Program-made: the position numbers and the translations under genes | Shown here: positions 26,389 through 34,920 of the stretch, piece by piece | How positions within the stretch are numbered: position 1 is the first letter of the stretch | Layout: every line of letters starts with the position of its first letter | Assembly (NCBI GenBank): GCA_903889895.1 | Contig: CAISYZ010000225.1 | Span: 1-34,920, forward strand | Length of the DNA stretch: 34,920 nucleotides | Reading direction: 5' to 3' | Source of the DNA: an uncultured Verrucomicrobia subdivision 3 bacterium | GTDB taxonomy: Bacteria; Verrucomicrobiota; Verrucomicrobiia; Limisphaerales; UBA11358 | The notes under the pieces: generated by a model | The model's database searches: none | What the model was told of the DNA's origin: nothing | Seen by the model: the letters and a program-made list of their open reading frames with translations, nothing else

Positions 26389-27909
26389 ATGCCTGATCAG
26401 GAATTCAAAATTCACGTCATCAGCGACGCCGATAACTCCGGCTTCAAATCCTCTGGCGCGGCGACGGATGATCTGACGCAGGCAACAAAGAAAAGCACGG
26501 CGGCGACCGCCGATGATGCGGAGGCATCCAAAAAAACCGCGAAGGAAGTTGAAGGGCTGAACATCAAGAAACGTGAGTTGCTCGAATCCGCCCACACGCT
26601 CACGCGGGAATTTCCGCTGCTCGGAGAAATTATGCGGGCCGTCTATAATCCGATGGCCTTCACCATTTTTGGAATCATCGCGGCTTTTGAAATCTGGACG
26701 ACCAAGGTCAGAACATTAACCGAAGAATTTTCCGAGATGGTGCTGCCGAACTTCGGCGCGCATCTGCGCGATGCCGAGAATGTCGCCACAGCCTACGATG
26801 GTATCGCCAAATCAGTGAAGGGAGCCGACGATGAATTCAACAGCGCGGCCACGGCTTTTGAGCGCCAGCAGAAGGCCATTGAGGCACAGCTCGCGGCCAC
26901 CACGGCGCTCATCGCCGCGCAGAAGCAAAAGGCCATCGCCGATTTGGATATGGAACGCGCGAGCGGCAAGGTCGGCCCGGCAATGTATGACGCGAAGAAA
27001 AGCATCATCGAGCAGGGTTACAACGACAAGACGGTGCAGGCGGAGATCGACGCGCGCAACGCCGACCTGGCCGCGAGGAAGGCCGAGCAGCAACGGGATG
27101 CGGATGACGCCGCCAAGTCAGCCGCGAAAGCGCGGGCCATTAAACTGCCACAAGACGACAAGGCGGTGGACGCGCAGATTGCCGAATTGGATGATTTGAT
27201 AAATGCCCGAAAAAAGGATGCGGAAAAAAAACGCGCGGACGCGGAAAAGCAGCGGGAGATTGCCGGTGATGTTGCCGACACTTTTTCCGGCGGCTTTGGT
27301 CATGGTGTCGCCACCTTCGTCCGCACCGCACCGGAAGTAATCGGCCAGATCGCCACTCACGGTGGTGCTGATCCAGCGCAGCACGCGGCGCTTTTAGATG
27401 CCGAGGCCAAGGCGGCAGATGAGCAGGTGAAAGCCGCCGAACAAGCAAAGGCCCGGATTGAAAAAGAAAAGTCTGACCGGGAAAAACTGCGCAAGGATGC
27501 CGAGAAACAAGCAGCCGATGCCGAAAAACTCCGGCTGGAAAATGCGGGCCAGGACGATCCGAACAAGGTTGGATCGGTCGCCTGGCAAAATGCCCAGGCT
27601 AAAAAAGCGCAGGGCGTCAAAGATTCCGCTGCGCAGGAAAACCGCTTCACTAAGGACATTGATGCTTTCAACAAGGATGCCAACGAATTTCAAAAATATG
27701 CCCGCCAAACTGATCCGCAATCCATCGCTGCTGCCCACAAGGCGATGCAGGATATGCTTGCGGCGGTAACCGACGCGATGAGTGTCGTGACCTCGCTGGC
27801 CGGCACCGGATCTGACGTGGCGCAAATGCGCGCGGACATCGCCATGATGAAAACCATGCTGGCTAATCTGCAACGCCAGACCGCCGCCATGCCCGGCCAG
27901 TCGCGATGA
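26389..27909 (+). CDS. Tape measure protein (short, 506 aa)
   Basis: Long Ala/Lys/Glu/Asp-rich coiled-coil protein with one hydrophobic segment (about 86-103, YNPMAFTIFGIIAAFEIW), a typical layout for tape measures that form the tail-length ruler and are released into the host membrane. Helical repeats rich in AEKQ run from about 120 to 440 (IEAQLAATTALIAAQKQKAIAD... EKKRADAEKQREIAGD...). 506 residues correspond to a tail of about 75 nm if 0.15 nm per residue, i.e. short for a siphovirus. It sits between the small tail genes and the tail-tip genes, as expected. It overlaps the next gene by four bases (ATGA). Confidence 0.78.
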   Translation: MPDQEFKIHVISDADNSGFKSSGAATDDLTQATKKSTAATADDAEASKKTAKEVEGLNIKKRELLESAHTLTREFPLLGEIMRAVYNPMAFTIFGIIAAFEIWTTKVRTLTEEFSEMVLPNFGAHLRDAENVATAYDGIAKSVKGADDEFNSAATAFERQQKAIEAQLAATTALIAAQKQKAIADLDMERASGKVGPAMYDAKKSIIEQGYNDKTVQAEIDARNADLAARKAEQQRDADDAAKSAAKARAIKLPQDDKAVDAQIAELDDLINARKKDAEKKRADAEKQREIAGDVADTFSGGFGHGVATFVRTAPEVIGQIATHGGADPAQHAALLDAEAKAADEQVKAAEQAKARIEKEKSDREKLRKDAEKQAADAEKLRLENAGQDDPNKVGSVAWQNAQAKKAQGVKDSAAQENRFTKDIDAFNKDANEFQKYARQTDPQSIAAAHKAMQDMLAAVTDAMSVVTSLAGTGSDVAQMRADIAMMKTMLANLQRQTAAMPGQSR

Positions 27910-30029
27910 TCTTCGACACCCTCCAATATGTTGACGGCGCTGGCGCGACGCAGGAAGTGGCGTTGAATTTTTCCAACATCGCCAGCGGCCCGGCGGAGGT
28001 GCAGACGAAACACACGCCGCGCTCGCACGCCGCCTCGGAGTTTCAAATCACCTGGCCGCTGCCGCCGGAAACCGCGCTGGTCATTCCGTTCCGTTCCTAT
28101 TGCTACATTCGCGTCAACCGCACTTCGTCCACCGGCGCGGCCAATTCTTTTGCCGGCGGCACAATCTTGTTCCAAGGCCGGCGTTGGGACAATGAAGGCA
28201 CGGCGAGCAATGCCCAAGTCCACACCAGCATCACGCTGTTCGACGCATGGAAGGAGCTGGAAAAAATCACGCTTCAGATCGGCTGGAATTATCCGACCGG
28301 CGGCACCATCGCCAGCCCGACCTACACCACGTTCTACTGGCCGGACTGTGTTTTGTTCCAGCCGTTCCCCGGTGCAACGTATTCGCCCGCGCCTGTCAAT
28401 CTTACCATCACGACGTGGCAGCAGATTCTCGACATCCTGAATTATGCGACCGGCTTCATCACCGGCGCGAACGCCATCCAGTTGCAGGTCGGCAGCACGG
28501 CGGAGTTCTCGCCGCTCTATTGCAACTGGTATCCGGTGCGCTCCATGAAATGTGCGGAGGCGCTGACCGTCTGCCTGCGCCCGCACCCTGGAGTTTATAC
28601 GGAGTTTGATTACAGCACGTCGCCCCCGACGATCCATTTTCGGAACCGCGCAAACCTGACCGCCGTCACGCTGCCTTACAAGTCCACCGACTCCAACGGG
28701 ATCATTCATCTCGCGTCGGATATTCAGCCGTTGAACGAGCTGGTGCCGGACGCCGTGCGGCTGTTTTACAAAATCAACGGCACCTTCAACGGCAAGCCTT
28801 CTATTTCCTTCGGCACGGACTTTTATCCCGGTGGCGCGGCGAACAGTCTGCTCTGCCTGGATTACTCCATTGACATCACCGGCGCGGCCACGGAAGAAAC
28901 CATTGTCAACTTTACCAGCTCATCCTTTGATCCGACCAGCCTGGCGCTGTGGCGTAAGAAGGTGCCGGCGCTGAAGCAGCAGAGCGAAGGCGGACAGGTT
29001 CCCAATGATGGCACCAGCGGCGCGCTGGCGTTCGTTTCCACGGCGGCTTACAACAGCAGCACCAATCCGAAGGGCATTCAGGTCATTGATGACAACGGCA
29101 ACCCGGTGGATTATTCCAGCGGAAATTATGAGTTTATCGCCGAGCAGGATGTGTTCACCTGGTTTCAGGTGTCCGGTGCGCCGGTGCTGGCGACGTTCGC
29201 CACGGTGAAGGCGTTTTTCGCCTACGACAAAATCACGACGGCTGGCGGCGGGAACATCACCGACATTTTTGGCGAACACGAGCATCACTTCCGCGTTCTG
29301 CTGACGAACGCACCGACTGACACCTACATTTTGAAACAGGTGGTGTCCGGCGGTGAGGTCATACCGTCCAATCTGGCGCAGGCTATTTATACCGAGCTGG
29401 CCGACCTGCAATGGAAGCTGCGCCATGAAATCATTCAGGTCGCCGCCGATGGCACGTCGGTGCCGACGCTGATAAAACCCGGCAAGCATAAAATAAATTT
29501 GAGCGGCGGCGCAACCGCGTGGACGACGATGAACGCGGTGCCGGAAAATGTGAGCATCCAACTTTTCCGCACCGGCGATGGCAAGCTCGTGGCCCGGCAC
29601 ACGATCCAATGTGGGCCGGTGCATCACTTGGAACCGGGCTATCTGATCCAGCTCACCAATTTGTTTGTGAACCGCAATCGCAGCGGCATTGATGCGCACC
29701 AAAGATTGTCGCCGAGTTCGACCGCCAGCTCGCAGGTGGATTTGAGCGGCAGCACGGCGCGCGAGAACTCGACGAGCGCCGAGCCGGTGCCGGTCGTGAC
29801 CAATAATGTTTATGTGCCCACGACCGGCCCTGCTGCCGGCACCATCGCCGGCCAGATGGTGAACTCGTCTAAAATCATCGCCGACATTCTCGCCGCCACA
29901 ACCCCGACGCCGGTCGTGGACGCGACGCAGATGATGACGATGCAACCGCGCGAGATCAAGGTGTGTGACGACGCCGGCAATCCTTACTACATCATCGTCC
30001 ACGCGACCGCTGGCCACACCAAACCGTGA
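27906..30029 (+). CDS. Large tail protein, probable distal tail or tail-hub protein (707 aa)
   Basis: Beta-rich protein with no Cys clusters: MIFDTLQYVDGAGATQEVALNFSNIASGPAEVQTKHTPRS..., an internal segment with the look of distal-tail/baseplate-hub proteins (VRLFYKINGTFNGKPSISFG, then SSSFDPTSLALWRKKVPALKQQSEGG), and a Ser/Thr-rich end (SPSSTASSQVDLSGSTARENSTSAEPVPVVTNNVYVPTTGPAAGTIAG). Immediately follows the tape measure (ATGA overlap), where siphophages encode the distal tail and tail-hub proteins that bind the tape-measure end. The exact assignment (Dit or Tal) cannot be fixed from sequence alone. Confidence 0.6.
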   Translation: MIFDTLQYVDGAGATQEVALNFSNIASGPAEVQTKHTPRSHAASEFQITWPLPPETALVIPFRSYCYIRVNRTSSTGAANSFAGGTILFQGRRWDNEGTASNAQVHTSITLFDAWKELEKITLQIGWNYPTGGTIASPTYTTFYWPDCVLFQPFPGATYSPAPVNLTITTWQQILDILNYATGFITGANAIQLQVGSTAEFSPLYCNWYPVRSMKCAEALTVCLRPHPGVYTEFDYSTSPPTIHFRNRANLTAVTLPYKSTDSNGIIHLASDIQPLNELVPDAVRLFYKINGTFNGKPSISFGTDFYPGGAANSLLCLDYSIDITGAATEETIVNFTSSSFDPTSLALWRKKVPALKQQSEGGQVPNDGTSGALAFVSTAAYNSSTNPKGIQVIDDNGNPVDYSSGNYEFIAEQDVFTWFQVSGAPVLATFATVKAFFAYDKITTAGGGNITDIFGEHEHHFRVLLTNAPTDTYILKQVVSGGEVIPSNLAQAIYTELADLQWKLRHEIIQVAADGTSVPTLIKPGKHKINLSGGATAWTTMNAVPENVSIQLFRTGDGKLVARHTIQCGPVHHLEPGYLIQLTNLFVNRNRSGIDAHQRLSPSSTASSQVDLSGSTARENSTSAEPVPVVTNNVYVPTTGPAAGTIAGQMVNSSKIIADILAATTPTPVVDATQMMTMQPREIKVCDDAGNPYYIIVHATAGHTKP

Positions 30030-30030
30030 T

Positions 30031-33000
30031 ATGGCTTTTCTTAACCGATGCTGTGGCTGCGGGGTAGGCGCGGTGATCCCGCGCTGGCAGAATATTTCCA
30101 AGGCCCGGCCTGCCGGCGATACCGGCGGCACTCACTACACCGCGACGCCTTATCCGCGTCACGACACTTCGATCTACAACACGGAAAATCCCGGTGCCGG
30201 CTGCAACACCCTTCCCGCCGGCTCGTGTGGCAACTGGCTGGTCGGCGGCGATCTGAACGGCCTGTCCATTCAGGAGATTGAAGACACGGTGGACGACATC
30301 ATGGCCTGCGCCGGTGACGACACGACGCACGCGAAGAACGATCACAACTGCTATCTGAAGAACGGCGACACCGTGGACATGCGCGCCACGAAGCTGTTCG
30401 GCGGCCAGTGGATTCTGGCGCGGAAAAACTGGCAGGGTGTGTTTGGTTTCATCGACCGTTGCGATCCGGTCATCCCTAGTTCCGTGACGATGGTGTCGGG
30501 AACTTACAATGATGGCGCGGGCGGATTCACCATCAACACAACCTTCAATACTAATCCGCCGCAGGTGAAGTATTTGACAGCGGACTTGAAGGCGACTTCC
30601 AACGAGCAGCACTACAACACCTATTTTGGCGGCAATGGCACCATAGATTATTCCCTCGCCGGCTCTGCCTCGTCAACGAGTTCGGTGGGTCGCACTACGG
30701 GAATTGTTTCGCAGACGTGGAATTTTTCCTACGACACGCATGACGGCAGTTCCAGCCCGGAAGAAGCGAACGCGGTTTTCACCTGGCTGGCTGGTAAAAG
30801 CTTCGCGGATGTGGTCGCCTATTTCTCCGCATGGAAATATGTCGATGTGAACGGCGGCGTGCAAAATCCCGACACCGCATATTACACGCAATCCGGCACG
30901 ACTTTCAAACTGATGTCGGGCGCTTATGTCTTCGACGCCGTCAACGGGATTACGGTGGCCGACCAGCCGTTAGAGGTGTTGGTGATTGACGTGGCCGGCG
31001 GCAGTTTTTCGCGCAGTGTTTATAGCACGCTTCAGGTGCCGCCCGTTCCTCCCGGAAATGCCCCGGCAGTCTATAAGCTGATTTATACGGAATCCTGCCA
31101 AATTTCCAACACCTCCATTTCCTACCAGTATGACGACAACTACGCCTCGCTTGGATTGGTTCAGCCGTGGGATTCGCATGGCAGCGGCACTTTGACTTTG
31201 TCCGACGCATACACTTCGGCGGAATGTTATCAAGATTTCAAAGACGCGCTGGCAGCGTGGGACATGAGCGATCTGAATCTCGCCGCCATGCGCACCGACG
31301 AAGTGCTCGCGCTGGCTCCGCTGTGCATCTTTGACGAGGTTGGCCCTTCGGTTCCCGCCATCAGTTGCGGTTCGCCTTCTGGTTCGGTCTTCTCTGGATC
31401 AGGCCCGACGATGGACGATTATTCCGCGACGCAGAATGGTGATGGCTCGTGGCCGCAGCGCGCCTGGATTGATCCGGACAACTACATTTGGAAATATCCG
31501 AATGGGAGTTACGGCCCGCCGAGCGGCTTTACCGGCGGCGCGACGTTGCTCTCACCGCTGCGCACCGGCGCAATCATCGCGCACACGCAGCCCGGCAGCG
31601 ACCGGCACTTCTGGTTCAACTATACTAAGCAGCAACGCGAGCTTGATCCGACGTGGGGCTATTATGAATGGTTTGCTGACACACACGGCGCATTTTCCGA
31701 ATCACCGCTGCCGCCGGTCACGATGCGCTGGATGGACAATGAGGAAGCGCAATATGACGGCGCGGCGTTTCGTAACGGCGCTGATCCGCATCCGGGGAAT
31801 TATCCGCAGGCGTTCTGGACGCAGCGCGGCGGCGTCATTCGCGGCGCGAAATTTGTCCAGGCGAGTGAGCGCTGGCCGGCGGTGAATTTTGGCCGTCCGT
31901 GCGGTGCCGACAAATATGCGGTGGATCAGCCAAGCGTCTGTTGCATCACCGGCGGCGATGCCACGTCCGGTTTCACCGTCAAGAAAACTGGCAACGCGAT
32001 TGCCCCGCTCGCCAGCGGTGGCCTGGTCGTGAACGATTACATCGTCGTCGAGGCCGATGGCATTTATAAAATCAGCGGAATCACCGACAATGGCGATGGC
32101 ACGTTTGCTGTCACGGTCGGCAGCAAGCTCGATGACTTGCCGACCGGCTACAATTTTGCCGACCCGGAACAAACCGCCGATGGTGTCACGCACCTGGGCC
32201 GGCTGCGTTTCCCGACCGCCAGCGGTATCTGCGGTCGCGCCGCCATCACCACGGCCTACGCCAGCGGCACCGTCACCATCACGCCGGCAGCCGCGCAGCC
32301 GTGGTTGCGCACCGACCCGACGACGGGAACGATCCTCGTGGACGTTTACGATGCGAGCATGACGCTCGTGGCCTCGGCGCTCTCGCTCACGCGCGTGAGC
32401 GACACGAGCTTCACCATCGTCCACGCCGCGCTGGCAAGCGCCGTCTGGATGACCGGCCACGGCGTGGACTGGACGCATTACGATGCGACGCCAAAAAAGA
32501 CCGGCGTGCATCTGGAATGGAGTTTCAATCAGCGGGTAGCGGCGACAGGTTACACCGGCACGGTTCCAACCTGGTATGGCGGCATCACCGGGTGCCTCGC
32601 GTGCAGCGTGACGCAATTCACTTATTCAAGCGGTGCTTGCCCGGCGGCGATTGGCATCGTGCCGTTCTATTCGCCGCCGGCGGATACGAGCGGCGATTTG
32701 CCGGATCAAAACAGCCAGCCGCCCGAAAATGCGCCGGTGGAACAATTCCCGAACCAAGAGATGTTCGACTTTCCGGCCACGGTGATTTTCGACGATGTCT
32801 ATGGCGCGCAATGGCAGGCGGCAGTGATGTTGACGATGCCTGATCCGTTCTGGCAGCAGCCGTTCAAGCCGGACTGCGGCGGCGCGAGCTTCGCATGGTC
32901 GCAAGATGATGGCAGTGGCAACGCCGACGCGAGCGACGGATCGGTGCGTTACTATGCGCATCCCCCGCTCGTGGAGGCGTTGTCCACCATCCCGGCGGGA

Positions 33001-33201
33001 ATGTCGCTGCCAGCGGGCGTCTCGCTCCTTTATGACCCGTCAGTGAACGTCATCGCGCCGCCGTATTATCCGACCGGAATTCCGATTGGCGACAACGCCG
33101 GCAACTATTCGAGCATTGAGATGGATTGGGGCTTTACCTTGCGCGTCTGCGGCAACGTCGGTGGCCGCTTCCGCACTGAATACAATTTCGTGGCATGCTG
33201 A
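30031..33201 (+). CDS. Very large tail-tip/receptor-binding structural protein (1056 aa)
   Basis: Start MAFLNRCCGCGVGAVIP at 30031, one base after the previous gene; upstream in-frame Met residues lie within that gene. The N-terminal ~110 residues are unusually Cys-rich (CCGCG, GCN..., SCGNW, CAGDD, HNC), hinting at metal sites or disulphides. The rest is a long Gly/Ser/Thr/Asp/Tyr-rich beta protein with a low Lys content (many aromatic, Pro and Gly residues: YTATPYPRHDTSIYNTENPG, GTYNDGAGGFTINTTFNTNPP). Probably the central tail-tip or fibre protein. It overlaps the next gene by 7 bases. Confidence 0.62.
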   Translation: MAFLNRCCGCGVGAVIPRWQNISKARPAGDTGGTHYTATPYPRHDTSIYNTENPGAGCNTLPAGSCGNWLVGGDLNGLSIQEIEDTVDDIMACAGDDTTHAKNDHNCYLKNGDTVDMRATKLFGGQWILARKNWQGVFGFIDRCDPVIPSSVTMVSGTYNDGAGGFTINTTFNTNPPQVKYLTADLKATSNEQHYNTYFGGNGTIDYSLAGSASSTSSVGRTTGIVSQTWNFSYDTHDGSSSPEEANAVFTWLAGKSFADVVAYFSAWKYVDVNGGVQNPDTAYYTQSGTTFKLMSGAYVFDAVNGITVADQPLEVLVIDVAGGSFSRSVYSTLQVPPVPPGNAPAVYKLIYTESCQISNTSISYQYDDNYASLGLVQPWDSHGSGTLTLSDAYTSAECYQDFKDALAAWDMSDLNLAAMRTDEVLALAPLCIFDEVGPSVPAISCGSPSGSVFSGSGPTMDDYSATQNGDGSWPQRAWIDPDNYIWKYPNGSYGPPSGFTGGATLLSPLRTGAIIAHTQPGSDRHFWFNYTKQQRELDPTWGYYEWFADTHGAFSESPLPPVTMRWMDNEEAQYDGAAFRNGADPHPGNYPQAFWTQRGGVIRGAKFVQASERWPAVNFGRPCGADKYAVDQPSVCCITGGDATSGFTVKKTGNAIAPLASGGLVVNDYIVVEADGIYKISGITDNGDGTFAVTVGSKLDDLPTGYNFADPEQTADGVTHLGRLRFPTASGICGRAAITTAYASGTVTITPAAAQPWLRTDPTTGTILVDVYDASMTLVASALSLTRVSDTSFTIVHAALASAVWMTGHGVDWTHYDATPKKTGVHLEWSFNQRVAATGYTGTVPTWYGGITGCLACSVTQFTYSSGACPAAIGIVPFYSPPADTSGDLPDQNSQPPENAPVEQFPNQEMFDFPATVIFDDVYGAQWQAAVMLTMPDPFWQQPFKPDCGGASFAWSQDDGSGNADASDGSVRYYAHPPLVEALSTIPAGMSLPAGVSLLYDPSVNVIAPPYYPTGIPIGDNAGNYSSIEMDWGFTLRVCGNVGGRFRTEYNFVAC

Positions 33202-33437
33202 CCGTTCAACACATCATGCCTTTGCTGAACGGAGCGGCCAAGCCGGTGGCCGCGCCGACGTTTGACCGCGCCACCATGATTGCCTCGCCCGCGCTGCAAG
33301 CCGCGCGCCTGGCTGTGTGCGCGCAGTGCCAGTTCAACGATCAGGGAACGTGCCGGCAATGTTGCGGCGGCGTCCCGGTAAAAACGCTCGTCAACCTGAC
33401 CGCCAGCCGTTGCGGTCGCCACTTCTGGAAGGAATAA
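33195..33437 (+). CDS. Small cysteine-rich zinc-ribbon-like protein (80 aa)
   Basis: MLTVQHIMPLLNGAAKPVAAPTFDRATMIASPALQAARLAVCAQCQFNDQGTCRQCCGGVPVKTLVNLTASRCGRHFWKE. C42-x2-C45, C53-x2-C56 (plus C57) and C73 form a zinc-ribbon arrangement similar to small phage structural/assembly proteins with a CxxC-N-CxxCG ending in 'RCP/GxxxW'. It overlaps the tail-tip gene and lies five bases before the fibre gene. Related small Cys-rich proteins often follow tail-tip genes in siphophages; a role in tail assembly or lysis control is possible. Confidence 0.55.
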   Translation: MLTVQHIMPLLNGAAKPVAAPTFDRATMIASPALQAARLAVCAQCQFNDQGTCRQCCGGVPVKTLVNLTASRCGRHFWKE

Positions 33438-33441
33438 AATT

Positions 33442-34776
33442 ATGAAAAAAATCCTGCTCACCCTGCTGCTGCTCACCGGCCTGCGCGCCTCGGCGTTCGA
33501 CTGGACTTATTCGACTAATCTGTTTTGGACGATCACCACGCCGACCAACATTTTCTGCGGCACCAATTCAACCGACCCGGCGCGCGACAGCTACATTGTA
33601 ATTTGGAACAAGCTTAATGCGGACATCAACCTCATGTGGCAGAGCATCCAGAGCAATACTAACGGCGGGGGCACCAACAGCAGTGGCGGCATCACCAACT
33701 TTGTTCTCACCGCCACGAACCTGCCGGCAGGCAGCGCGGCCACTGTCACGAATCTTGGTAGCAGCGGCGGCATTGCTTATTTCCAAATTGGCGTTCCGCA
33801 GGGCGCAACGGGCGCGGCGGGAACGAACACGATAAACTACTACAACCTGTCGAACGCGGTTGTTTCATCGCAGACGTTTCTGGCTTTGAACACAAACTTT
33901 AATTTTGCGCTGTCGAACTCGATTGGAAAGTTCACCAACATCTACTCGGTCATAGTCAATGCGGTGCAAGTTGGCGGCGGCGGTGCATTACCGTCTACCT
34001 CGGCGGCGTATGGCATCCTCTATTCGACAAACGGCACGAGCTACCAGCCGACACTTCCCGCCGCCCCGAATGTTTTATGGCTTTCTGTCACGAGTGCAGT
34101 CGCTGGCGCTGGTGGCGTAAGAGTTACTTGCATCACACATCCAGAGGCACGCGGCAACACCAACGATCTGACCGGACAAACCACGTTCGTGAATCCAGCC
34201 ACCGATGGTAAATCGCCGGTCACTCTCGACCAGATGAACGCAGCAATTGCGAATGCGACGAGTGGACTCCAATTCGACGGCTCGTGGTATTATTTCGCAC
34301 CGAACGGAAACCGTCTTCTTGAGATGCAAATTCCGGCGGTCTTGTTTGCAACAAACTTGAGCATCGCGATTGATGGCAGCGGGACGAATTGGGCCGTGTC
34401 GCTGGCAGCAACAAACTTCGTGAAAGGTTGGCAATTCCAGATGTCAACAAACCTCGCGCTGTTGACCGGATTTCAATTGTTCACAAACTACACACTCTCG
34501 ACGAACAGCGGCGTGGCGACATTCACCGTTCCGATGTATGCCACACCGAATACCTACGCATTCTTCCGGGTGGCATCGTCACAGCTCGGCGCTCTGAAAT
34601 CTGACTACGTGCACGCCTTTGTCTTGGGGACGCTCTATCCCTCAAACACATGGAATCTGGCTGTCATCACCAACGGCATGATGGCGGGGGATATAATCAC
34701 GGTGAACTCGAACGGTTTGAAGCTCGTGGACGTGTGGCTCTCAAACTCGGTGCCGATCCTGAAGCCGCACTGGTGA
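33442..34776 (+). CDS. Tail-fibre-like protein with an N-terminal signal peptide (444 aa)
   Basis: Begins MKKILLTLLLLTGLRASAFDW, a classic Sec signal peptide with a predicted cut after ASA (16-18). Residues about 89-128 (LTATNLPAGSAATVTNLGSSGGIAYFQIGVPQGATGAAGTNT) match the short collagen-like linker seen in many phage fibres (PAGS-xx-V...FxIPxGatGaxG). Later segments (LLEMQIPAVLFATNLS... WQFQMSTNLALLTGFQLFTNYTLSTNSGVATFTVPMYATPNTYAFFRV) resemble the C-terminal modules of exported Verrucomicrobiota proteins. A signal peptide is unusual for a virion fibre. It may be a fibre exported to the surface, or an envelope protein made from fibre parts. Last gene of the window. Confidence 0.65.
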   Translation: MKKILLTLLLLTGLRASAFDWTYSTNLFWTITTPTNIFCGTNSTDPARDSYIVIWNKLNADINLMWQSIQSNTNGGGTNSSGGITNFVLTATNLPAGSAATVTNLGSSGGIAYFQIGVPQGATGAAGTNTINYYNLSNAVVSSQTFLALNTNFNFALSNSIGKFTNIYSVIVNAVQVGGGGALPSTSAAYGILYSTNGTSYQPTLPAAPNVLWLSVTSAVAGAGGVRVTCITHPEARGNTNDLTGQTTFVNPATDGKSPVTLDQMNAAIANATSGLQFDGSWYYFAPNGNRLLEMQIPAVLFATNLSIAIDGSGTNWAVSLAATNFVKGWQFQMSTNLALLTGFQLFTNYTLSTNSGVATFTVPMYATPNTYAFFRVASSQLGALKSDYVHAFVLGTLYPSNTWNLAVITNGMMAGDIITVNSNGLKLVDVWLSNSVPILKPHW

Positions 34777-34920
34777 CGTTGGGAGGGGTTTAATGGCCCG
34801 CTACTGGCACCTTAACGGGATGTTAAAAATGCGCCTACGGGCATCCTGCGAAGCCGGTTTTTACGCTGAAAAGCTGAAACCTTTTCCAAACCTTCTGGAA
34901 CCGGGCGCGTTTTTACAAAA
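34777..34920. repeat. Right-end non-coding region with copies of left-end repeats
   Basis: 144 bases without a gene. TTTAATGGCCC (34789-34799) resembles the left unit TTTAACGGCCC (292-302). TTAACGGG (34812-34819) and GTTAAAAATG follow; the CGAAGCCGGTTTTTACG box (34849-34865) matches CGAGGCCGATTTTTAACG (258-275) with two substitutions and one base missing. The copies run in the same orientation as on the left. Candidate transposase-binding sites of the right phage end; the exact terminus is not visible because the sequence stops at 34920. Confidence 0.5.

Noticed and set aside
28920-30131. Long minus-strand open frame (403 aa) opposite the tail gene
   Set aside because: His/Arg-rich shadow with no recognisable domain; the plus strand encodes a continuous tail protein with ATGA coupling.
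1-34920. CRISPR array, tRNA, rRNA or insertion sequence
   Set aside because: No regularly spaced direct-repeat array with unique spacers, no cloverleaf or rRNA sequence, and no transposase other than the MuA-like gene was recognised.

Overview
The window looks like an essentially complete transposable (Mu-type) bacteriophage or prophage of about 35 kb. It has no rRNA or tRNA genes and no host housekeeping genes. Genes are tightly packed, often with 4-base ATGA or GTGA overlaps, in two blocks that diverge from a control region at 11334-11414. The host is probably a member of the Verrucomicrobiota; this is inference, from Asn-Thr ('TN') rich exported proteins with long Gly/Ser/Thr stretches and from A/C-rich leaders without Shine-Dalgarno sites. 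The virion genes are of the HK97 type with a short tape measure and no sheath or Mu baseplate genes, so I expect a siphovirus-like particle driven by Mu-like transposition (the arrangement known from B3/D3112-type phages).

Left (early) block, minus strand, read from 11333 down to 315: a ribbon-helix-helix (RHH) regulator; a run of very small proteins, one with a single membrane segment; a helix-turn-helix protein; a DUF3102-like protein; the MuA-like DDE transposase (6196-8376); a small linker gene; the MuB-like AAA+ target-selection ATPase; two tiny genes; a Gam-like DNA-end protector; then a three-cassette integron and its IntI-type tyrosine recombinase (1761-2768); and finally a possible GemA-like gene and small unknowns.

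The most unusual element is that integron. The recombinase carries the insertion typical of integron integrases. Between it and gam lie three attC-like sites (3065-3153, 3489-3578, 3727-3851) that delimit three cassettes starting at an attI-like junction (2779/2780). Each cassette's first seven bases complement the R'' box of its own attC (7/7, 7/7, 6/7), the signature left by integron cassette insertion. Removing the cassettes on paper leaves the gam stop codon 11 nt from the intI start codon, a normal phage operon. All three cassette genes point the same way as the early operon, opposite to the inferred attC polarity, so the phage early promoter could express them without an integron promoter.

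Right (mostly late) block, plus strand, from 11415: a second RHH regulator, a zinc-ribbon membrane protein and a terminator (12242-12271); a lipoprotein; an alpha/beta hydrolase where Mu has its lysozyme; membrane/coiled-coil genes; terminase small and large subunits; a portal fused to a MuF-type head protein; prohead protease; major capsid; connectors; tail proteins; tape measure; a large tail-tip protein; and a tail-fibre-like protein with a Sec signal peptide. The outer ~310 bases on the left and ~140 on the right are non-coding and share direct repeats, probably transposase or end-binding sites. The exact phage termini are not resolved.
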